A stretch of DNA of 64,000 nucleotides from Sabulicella rubraurantiaca (lineage in GTDB: Bacteria > Pseudomonadota > Alphaproteobacteria > Acetobacterales > Acetobacteraceae), in contig NZ_JAFEUU010000014.1 of the NCBI RefSeq assembly GCF_017355885.1, positions 1 to 64,000 on the forward strand, written 5' to 3'. A program made the translations under genes and the position numbers. How positions within the stretch are numbered: position 1 is the stretch's first letter; each line of letters starts with the position of its first letter. Below, piece by piece: positions 58,447 through 64,000 of the stretch. Below the pieces are notes generated by a model. That model searched no databases. It was not told where the DNA came from and saw nothing but the letters and a program-made list of their open reading frames with translations.

Positions 58447-59583
58447 ATGACCGGCTTCGTTACCCCCCGCCCCGGACCCGGGCTTTCCTCCGAGGCGCTG
58501 GCGCTGCGCGAGGTCCATCGTGCCATCGCCGAGTTGCGCCGCGGCGGGCCGGTGCTGGTGGAGGGGGAGGGCCAGCCCCTGGCCGTGGCGGCGGCCGAAA
58601 CGGTGGGTGCTGCGGGCCTCGCCCAGCTTCGCGCCGTGGGCACGCAGCCGCCCCTGCTGCTGCTGGCCCCCGTGCGGGCCGCCGCCGTGCTCAGCCGCCC
58701 GGTGCCGCTTTCCGCGCCCGAGCAGGGCGTAGCGGCGCTGCGCCTGCCGCCTTCGCTGATGGACCCGCAGCGCCTCGCCGCCTTTGCCGACCCGACCGCC
58801 GAGATGCTGATGCCGGCGGGAACGGAGCGCGCGCCGGTGCCTGGACTCGCCGAGGTGGCGCTGACCCTGGCCAAGCTGGGACGCCTCCTCCCCGCCCTGG
58901 TCGCGGTGCCCGCCGCCGGGGCCGAGGCCGGCTGGCAGCGCGTATCCGCCGATTTCATCCGCGCCTATCCTGAGACCGCGACCACCACGCTGCGCCGCGT
59001 CGCCGAGGCCCGCGTCCCGCTGGAGGACGCGCCGGATACGCGCATCGTCGCCTTCCGCGCCGCCGATGGCGGCATCGAGCACCTGGCGATGCTGGTCGGT
59101 GACCCAGAAGGGCGCCTTTCCGCCGGGGGCGCTCCACTGGCGCGACTCCATTCCGAATGCTTCACCGGCGACCTGCTGGGCTCCCTGCGCTGCGATTGCG
59201 GGCCGCAGCTTCACGGGGCGCTGCGCCGCATGGCCGAGGACGGGGCCGGGGTGCTGCTCTACCTGGCGCAGGAGGGGCGGGGCATCGGCCTCGTGAACAA
59301 GCTGCGCGCCTATGCGCTGCAGGATGGCGGGCTGGACACGCTGGATGCCAACCGCGCCCTCGGCTACGGCGCCGATGAGCGCAACTTCCTGCTCGCGGGC
59401 ACCATGTTGCGGGCGCTGGGCATCCCGCGCGTGCGGCTGCTCACCAACAACCCCGACAAGCTCGCCGGCCTCGCCGCCTGCGGCATCGAGGTGACGGCGC
59501 GCGAGGCGCACAGCTTCGGCGGCAACGGGGTGAATGACGGCTACCTCGCCACCAAGGCGCGGCGCTTCGGCCACATGCTGTAG
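58447..59583 (+). CDS. ribA: GTP cyclohydrolase II with degenerate RibB-like N-terminal domain
   Basis: A 378-residue protein. The C-terminal half (from about residue 190) is GTP cyclohydrolase II: zinc ligands in LHSECFTGDLLGSLRCDCGP, the catalytic YLAQEGRGIGLVNKLRAYAL, and RLLTNNPDKLAGLAACGIEV. The N-terminal part resembles 3,4-DHBP synthase only in outline; at the catalytic acidic motif (DDEDRENEGD in RibB) it has VLVEGEGQPLAVAAAE. It therefore probably makes only the first riboflavin intermediate from GTP, and a separate RibB is needed. The ATG at 58447 is the usual start in relatives. It is tail to tail with the TRAP permease gene. Confidence 0.9.
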   Translation: MTGFVTPRPGPGLSSEALALREVHRAIAELRRGGPVLVEGEGQPLAVAAAETVGAAGLAQLRAVGTQPPLLLLAPVRAAAVLSRPVPLSAPEQGVAALRLPPSLMDPQRLAAFADPTAEMLMPAGTERAPVPGLAEVALTLAKLGRLLPALVAVPAAGAEAGWQRVSADFIRAYPETATTTLRRVAEARVPLEDAPDTRIVAFRAADGGIEHLAMLVGDPEGRLSAGGAPLARLHSECFTGDLLGSLRCDCGPQLHGALRRMAEDGAGVLLYLAQEGRGIGLVNKLRAYALQDGGLDTLDANRALGYGADERNFLLAGTMLRALGIPRVRLLTNNPDKLAGLAACGIEVTAREAHSFGGNGVNDGYLATKARRFGHML

Positions 59584-59599
59584 CCGAAGCGCGCCTCCT

Positions 59600-61009
59600 T
59601 CAGCGGAAGACCGGCACCGAATCCTCCTCGGGCATGTCGGGCAGCGGTACGTCGATGGTGACGGTGGAGGGATCCACCCCGGTGCCACGGTCGAGGAAAT
59701 AGGTCACCGACTCGGGCCAGAGGATCACGATCGCCACCAGCGTCAGCTGGAGGAACAGCCAGGGGATCGCGCCCATGTAGATGTCCTTGGTCGGCACTTC
59801 CTTCGGCGCGATGCCGCGCAGGTAGAACAGCGCGAAGCCGAAGGGCGGGTGCATGAAGCTGGTCTGCATGTTGATGCAGAGCAGGACGCCGAACCACACC
59901 AGGTCGATGCCGAGCTTCTCCGCTACCGGGGCCAGCAGCGGCACGACGATGAAGGCGATCTCGAAGAAGTCGAGGAAGAAGGCCAGCAGGAATACGAAGA
60001 TGTTGACGAAGACCAGGAAGCCCAGCTGGCCGCCGGGCAGGTGCGACAGCAGGTGCTCGATCCAGAGGGAGCCGTCCACACCCTGGAAGACGAGCGAGAA
60101 CACGGTCGCGCCGATCAGGATGAAGATCACCATGGCGGTGATCCGCATCGTATTGCCCATGGCCTGGGACAGCAGGGTCCAGGAGAAGCGGCGGTTGATC
60201 ACCGCCAGAACCACCGCGCCCACCGTGCCCATCGCCCCCGCCTCGGTGGGCGTGGCGAGGCCCATGAAGATCGTGCCCAGCACCAGGAAGATCAGCACGA
60301 TGGAGGGCACCATGCCCTTGATGACGCGCCAGTAGAGTGGCCAGCCGCGCGGGGCTAGCGCCTCGGGCGGCAGGGGCGGGACCTTGTGCGGCGCCACGAT
60401 CGACACGACCGCGATGAAGGCCAGGAACAGGAAGATTTGCAGGAAGGACGGGCCGATGGCGCCCGCATACATGTCGCCCACCGGTTTGCCGAGCTGGTCG
60501 CCCAGGATGATGAGGACGAGCGAGGGCGGGATGACCTGGGTGATGGTGCCCGAGGCGGCGATCACCCCCGTCGCGATCCGCATGTCGTAGCCGTAGCGCA
60601 TCATGACGGGCAGCGAGATCATGCCCATGGCGATGACCGAGGCCGCGACCGTGCCGGTGATGGCCCCCAGCACCGCGCCGACCAGGATCACCGCGTAGGC
60701 GAGGCCGCCCGGCACTTTGCCGAAAAGCTGCCCTGTCCCCTCCAGCAGGTCCTCCGCCAGGCCGCAGCGTTCCAGGATGGCGCCCATCAGCGTGAAGAAG
60801 GGGATGGCCAGCAGCAGGTCGTTGGACAGGATGCCGAAGACGCGCAGCGGCAGGTTGCCCAGATAGGCGGGGCCGAAGAATCCCAGCTCGATGGACAGGA
60901 AGCCGAAAAACAGCCCCACGGCGCAGAGGGAGAAGGCGACCGGGAAGCCGACCAGCAGGAAGATGACGAGGCCACCGAACATCAGCGGCGGCATCATGTC
61001 GAGGGTCAT
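59600..61009 (-). CDS. TRAP transporter large permease (DctM family)
   Basis: A 469-residue membrane protein of the DctM type with about 12 transmembrane segments. Signatures are LPLRVFGILSNDLLLAIPFF, TLMGAILERCGLAEDLLEGT, GTVAASVIAMGMISLPVMMR and ASGTITQVIPPSLVLIILGD near the first half, and LIGATVFSLVFQGVDGSLWI in the second. It carries organic acids (dicarboxylates, sialic acid or similar) using a sodium gradient with a DctP receptor. Its start follows the DctQ stop by 13 bases. No receptor gene is adjacent here. Confidence 0.92.
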   Translation of the reverse strand: MTLDMMPPLMFGGLVIFLLVGFPVAFSLCAVGLFFGFLSIELGFFGPAYLGNLPLRVFGILSNDLLLAIPFFTLMGAILERCGLAEDLLEGTGQLFGKVPGGLAYAVILVGAVLGAITGTVAASVIAMGMISLPVMMRYGYDMRIATGVIAASGTITQVIPPSLVLIILGDQLGKPVGDMYAGAIGPSFLQIFLFLAFIAVVSIVAPHKVPPLPPEALAPRGWPLYWRVIKGMVPSIVLIFLVLGTIFMGLATPTEAGAMGTVGAVVLAVINRRFSWTLLSQAMGNTMRITAMVIFILIGATVFSLVFQGVDGSLWIEHLLSHLPGGQLGFLVFVNIFVFLLAFFLDFFEIAFIVVPLLAPVAEKLGIDLVWFGVLLCINMQTSFMHPPFGFALFYLRGIAPKEVPTKDIYMGAIPWLFLQLTLVAIVILWPESVTYFLDRGTGVDPSTVTIDVPLPDMPEEDSVPVFR

Positions 61010-61022
61010 TCGGGGGCGCCTC

Positions 61023-61571
61023 TTACTGCTCGGGCCGGTGGTATTCGGTGACGACTTCGACGGGTTGCCGCGCGCCGCGCAGCAGGGCGATGCGCTTGAT
61101 GAGTTCCGACAGGCCCTGGAGGGTGATCAGGAAGAAGCCGAGCGGCAGCAGCATCTTGACCGGCCAGCGCAGCAGGCCGCCGGCATTGGGGCTGTCCTCC
61201 CACCGCACCCAACTGTCCAGCGCGAAGGGCCAGGTCATCCAGGTCAGCAGCACCATGGCGGGCAGCATGAAGAAGACGAAGCCGAAGATGTCGATCCAGA
61301 TCCGGCCCCGCTCGCCGACCATCCCGTAGAACAGGTCCACCCGGACATGCTCGTTGCGGAACAGGGTGTAGCTGGCCCCCAGCATCACGATGCCGGCGAA
61401 AAGATACCACTGCACCTCCAGCCAGGCGTTGGAGGAGTAGTTGATGCCATAGCGGACGAAGGCATTGGCCGCACTGATGCCGCAGGCGAGCAGGACGCAC
61501 CAGTTCGCGATCGCGCCGAAGCGCTGGTTCACCCAGTCCACGCCCCGGCTGAACGCCAGCAGCCACGCCAT
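61023..61571 (-). CDS. TRAP transporter small permease (DctQ family)
   Basis: A 182-residue four-helix protein. The N-terminal helix has RGVDWVNQRFGAIANWCVLL, then ISAANAFVRYGINYSSNAWL, a conserved EVQWYLFAGIVMLGASYTLF span, and the end SELIKRIALL. DctQ is required for assembly and activity of the DctM permease. The ATG at 61571 has AAGGG 9 bases upstream. It is the first gene of the TRAP pair and divergent from the hyf-like operon, 109 bases away. Confidence 0.88.
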   Translation of the reverse strand: MAWLLAFSRGVDWVNQRFGAIANWCVLLACGISAANAFVRYGINYSSNAWLEVQWYLFAGIVMLGASYTLFRNEHVRVDLFYGMVGERGRIWIDIFGFVFFMLPAMVLLTWMTWPFALDSWVRWEDSPNAGGLLRWPVKMLLPLGFFLITLQGLSELIKRIALLRGARQPVEVVTEYHRPEQ

Positions 61572-61625
61572 ACGCAATTTCCCTTCGAGTGGAGCCCCCG
61601 TCACGATCTTTAACGCCGTGTGACA

Positions 61626-61662
61626 GGGAAGGCCAGCGGCCCTCTCGCCCTTCGGCCTTCCC
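61626..61662. repeat. Inverted repeat GGGAAGGCC / GGCCTTCCC in a divergent promoter region
   Basis: Nine-base perfect arms (61626-61634 and 61654-61662) separated by 19 bases, between the start of the TRAP genes and the start of the hyf-like operon. It may be a leader hairpin or a binding site for a shared regulator. There is no T-run. Confidence 0.35.
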
Positions 61663-61680
61663 CCCGGTAGGCTCGCGCCC

Positions 61681-63606
61681 ATGGTCGGGATGGGGATGGG
61701 GGCGGCGCTCGCCTCGGCCGCGCTGGCGGCGCTGGGGCTGCTCACGGCGGCCTGGGTGCTGGCCGTGGGCGGCTTCGGCCCGGTTGCGCTGCCGTTCGGC
61801 CCGCCCTGGGGCGCGATGTCCCTGGCTCTCGACCCGCTTTCCGGCTGGTTTCTCCTGGTCCTCGGCGCCGCCGGGCTTCCCGCCGCCCTCTTCGCTGCCG
61901 CTTCGGGGCTTTCCCGCGCCCAGGCCCTGCTGCTGCCCCCCTTCCTGCTTTCCATGGCGCTGGTGCTGCTCGCGGCGGACACGGTGACGCTGCTGCTGGG
62001 CTTCGAGGCGATGTCGCTCCTGTCCTGGGGGATCATCGCCGCCGGGGGGCACCGCCGTGCGGCGCGGCTCTATCTCGGCTTCGCGACCGTCTCGGGCGTG
62101 GCGCTGCTGGGGATGGTGGCGGCCCTCGCCCCCTCGGGCTTCGGCTTCGACGCGATCCGCGCTGCCCCGCCCGAGGGGCTGCGCGCCACGCTGCTGCTGG
62201 GCCTCGTCCTGCTGGGGGCGGGAAGCAAGGCGGGGCTGGTGCCGCTGCACCCCTGGCTGCCCGTGGCGCACCCGGCCGCTCCTACCGCCCTGTCGGCGCT
62301 CATGTCGGCGGCCATGGTGAAGATTGCGCTTTACGTGCTGCTGCGCGTCACGGTGGACCTCGCCGGGCCCGCGCAGCCCGCCTGGTGGGGCGTGCCCTTC
62401 CTGGTGCTGGGCGCCGTGACGGCGCTGTGGGGTGCGATCCGCGCCAATCTCGAAGCGGACATGAAGGCGGTGCTCGCCTGCTCGACGCTGGAGAATGTCG
62501 GGCTGCTCGCGATCGCCCTGGGCCTCTGCCTGATGTTCCGCGGCAGCGACCTCCGTCCTCTCGCCGCCCTCGCCCTTTCGGCGCTGCTGCTGCACGCGCT
62601 GGTGCATGCCTGCTTCAAGACGCTGCTCTTTCTTGGCGCCGGCGCGGTGGCGACGCTGGCCGGCACGCGCGACCCGGACCGGCTGGGCGGGCTGATCCAT
62701 CGCATGCCCTGGGTGGCGGGGCTGATGGGCATTGCCGCCGCCTCCGCCGCCGCGCTGCCGCCCTTCGCCGGCTTCTCCTCCGAATGGCTGCTCTTGCAGT
62801 CACTGCTGCAATCCTGGCGCCTGGCCGAGATGTCGTTCCAACTCCTCGGCGCCGCGGCACTGGCCGCTGCCGGCATGGCCGCGGCGCTGGCCGCCGCCGC
62901 GATGCTGCGCCTCGCCGGGACGGTGTTCCTGGGGAGGCCGCGCACCCCACGCGCCGCCGGAGCCGGCGAGGCGACGGGGCTGATGCGGCTTGCCCTGCTC
63001 CTGCCGGGCGGCTTCCTCGTGCTGCTTTCCGTGCTGGCCGGCCCGGCCCTGTTGCTTGCGGGCGGGGCGGTGCGTCAGCTGCTGGGGCCCGTGGCGCAGC
63101 CCCCCGCCTCCGGCCTCACCCTCCTCCTGCCCGACGGGGCGGCGCTGCTGAGCCCCGTTGCCGTGATCCTGGTGCTGGCGCTTCTGCTGGGCCTGGGCTT
63201 CCTCGCGATGCGGCACTTGTCGCCCGAGGCACCCGCGACCGGCCCAGCCTGGGATTGCGGCTTCGGCCCGGCACCGGCGCACCTGCCCTTCGGCGACGTG
63301 CTGACCCAGCCCAGCGCCGCAGGGGCTGCGCAGCCCCTGCGCCGGATGCTGGGCGGCGTCCCCATGGCGGTCGCCGAGCGCCATGACGCCGCAACCCCCG
63401 GCAGCCCGGCTCCGGCGCGGCTGCGCCTTGCCATGCGCGACCGTGCCTTCCCGGCCCTGATCGGGCCGCTCACCCGGCTGCGCCGCACCCTGGCGCGCGA
63501 GGCCGAAAGGCTGCGCGACCTCCCCCTGCGCGGCTTCGTCGCGCTTTCCCTGCTGACGCTGGTGGCGCTTCTCGCCCTGCTCGCGGTGCTGGAGCGCCTG
63601 CCATGA
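61681..63606 (+). CDS. Hydrogenase-4 type membrane subunit B (HyfB-like, proton-pumping)
   Basis: A 641-residue protein with about 14-16 membrane helices, homologous to NuoL/NuoM/Mrp antiporter subunits. The conserved proton-translocation region includes LLGFEAMSLLSWGIIAAGGH, KAGLVPLHPWLPVAHPAAPT (with the PLHxWLPxAHP motif) and ALVHACFKTLLFLGAGAV, carrying the usual Lys/His residues. A long C-terminal segment (from about residue 540) with DFGFGPAPAHLP-type loop (WDCGFGPAPAHLPFGDVLTQ) is typical of HyfB. It is the first gene of a complex I-like operon. The start is ATG 61681; its stop overlaps the next start. Confidence 0.9.
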   Translation: MVGMGMGAALASAALAALGLLTAAWVLAVGGFGPVALPFGPPWGAMSLALDPLSGWFLLVLGAAGLPAALFAAASGLSRAQALLLPPFLLSMALVLLAADTVTLLLGFEAMSLLSWGIIAAGGHRRAARLYLGFATVSGVALLGMVAALAPSGFGFDAIRAAPPEGLRATLLLGLVLLGAGSKAGLVPLHPWLPVAHPAAPTALSALMSAAMVKIALYVLLRVTVDLAGPAQPAWWGVPFLVLGAVTALWGAIRANLEADMKAVLACSTLENVGLLAIALGLCLMFRGSDLRPLAALALSALLLHALVHACFKTLLFLGAGAVATLAGTRDPDRLGGLIHRMPWVAGLMGIAAASAAALPPFAGFSSEWLLLQSLLQSWRLAEMSFQLLGAAALAAAGMAAALAAAAMLRLAGTVFLGRPRTPRAAGAGEATGLMRLALLLPGGFLVLLSVLAGPALLLAGGAVRQLLGPVAQPPASGLTLLLPDGAALLSPVAVILVLALLLGLGFLAMRHLSPEAPATGPAWDCGFGPAPAHLPFGDVLTQPSAAGAAQPLRRMLGGVPMAVAERHDAATPGSPAPARLRLAMRDRAFPALIGPLTRLRRTLAREAERLRDLPLRGFVALSLLTLVALLALLAVLERLP

Positions 63607-64000
63607 TCGCGGCAATCGGCGGCTTCGTGGCGCTGCTGCTGCACGCGGCGCTGATGCTGGCCGTGGCGCCGATGCTGGTTGGGCTGGTGCGATGGCTCAA
63701 GGCGCGGTTGATGGGGCGGCGCGGCCCCCCACTGATGCAGCCCTGGCGCGATCTCATGCGCCTCCTGCGGAAGCGGCCCATCCTGGCGATCCACGCCTCG
63801 CCCGTCACGCTCGCGGCGCCCTACGTGGCGCTGGCGGCGACGCTGCTGGCGGTGCTGCTGGTCCCCTCCTTCGCGGGTGGGATGACGCTTTCCGCCCTGT
63901 CCGATCTTGTGCTGATCGCGGGGCTTGTGGCGGTGGGGCGCGCCGCGCTCGCCCTGGCCGGGTTCGATGCGGGCAATGGCTTCGGCGGCATGGGCGCCTC
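63603..64000 (+). CDS. HyfC-like (NuoH-type) membrane subunit, partial
   Basis: The first about 132 residues of a NuoH/HyfC-family protein cut by the window edge. Signatures are LLLHAALMLAVAPMLVGLVR, LKARLMGRRGPPLMQPWRDL and RLLRKRPILAIHASPVTLAA, matching the quinone-site membrane subunit of group 4 hydrogenase/formate hydrogenlyase-like complexes. The start overlaps the HyfB stop (ATGA). The rest of the operon, including any NiFe large subunit, lies beyond the edge. Confidence 0.9.
   Translation, partial: MIAAIGGFVALLLHAALMLAVAPMLVGLVRWLKARLMGRRGPPLMQPWRDLMRLLRKRPILAIHASPVTLAAPYVALAATLLAVLLVPSFAGGMTLSALSDLVLIAGLVAVGRAALALAGFDAGNGFGGMGA

Noticed and set aside
1-64000. Search for CRISPR arrays, tRNA genes, rRNA and riboswitches
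   Set aside because: No regularly spaced direct repeats, tRNA-like cloverleaf cores, rRNA segments or recognisable riboswitch aptamers were noticed on reading. A covariance-model scan would be needed to exclude them.

Overview
The window is GC-rich and gene-dense and reads as a chromosomal segment of an alphaproteobacterium, most likely an Acetobacteraceae member of the Roseomonas type. The reasons are the GC-rich codon usage, six Bug/TctC-type extracytoplasmic solute receptors, a RibA with a degenerate RibB-like front half, and a TauE / TIGR02186 / Usp trio. The genus is inferred from gene content only. I recognised no rRNA, tRNA, complete insertion sequence, CRISPR array, prophage or origin.

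Layout. 0-6.3 kb is patchy accessory DNA. It holds small helical proteins, a pair of double-glycine-leader (bacteriocin-like) peptides, the tail of an HWE sensor kinase followed by an intact receiver protein, a proteasome/HslV-type Ntn hydrolase, a RidA-family protein and a GT1-like glycosyltransferase. 6.4-11.3 kb is a co-directional cluster: a TolB_N/TPR regulator, a secreted protein, a GST, a tandem GNAT and an O-methyltransferase. 11.9-24.5 kb mixes small metabolic genes (cupin, class C beta-lactamase-like esterase, flavin reductase, GNAT, RidA, AlkB) with three Bug receptors. It ends in a GntR / FAD oxidoreductase / Bug operon.

25.0-30.8 kb is a tight catabolic operon: GntR regulator, MmgE/PrpD, Bug, GatC/AtzG-like small subunit, AtzE-like amidase, Bug. 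Its regulator overlaps a strong palindrome. 31-37.3 kb is a heavy-metal efflux block (CzcB and CzcA types with two small exported proteins) that lacks a CzcC and is flanked by a decayed P-type ATPase. 37.5-47.5 kb carries three alpha/beta hydrolases (one a tandem fusion), an unknown partner protein, an MFS exporter with a C-terminal monooxygenase-like domain, a divergent Bug receptor, a VOC dioxygenase-like protein and an FMN reductase.

47.9-64 kb looks like core genome. It has a hybrid histidine kinase, a 5'-nucleotidase, TauE / TIGR02186 / Usp, a RutE-like nitroreductase, a PepSY + PhoP/PhoQ-like two-component set, a lone winged-helix regulator and RibA. Last come TRAP DctQM permeases without DctP and the start of a hyf-type (complex I-like) operon that runs off the end.

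Themes. First, substrate uptake and catabolism of organic acids and amides, with many receptors but no TctAB permease in view. Second, signs of gene decay between intact genes: methyltransferase, HWE kinase and P-type ATPase tails, plus weaker cases. The candidates closest to a new system are the double-glycine peptide pair without a visible transporter, the standalone Ntn hydrolase with exact Thr1/Asp17/Lys33 spacing, and the six-gene Bug/amidase operon.
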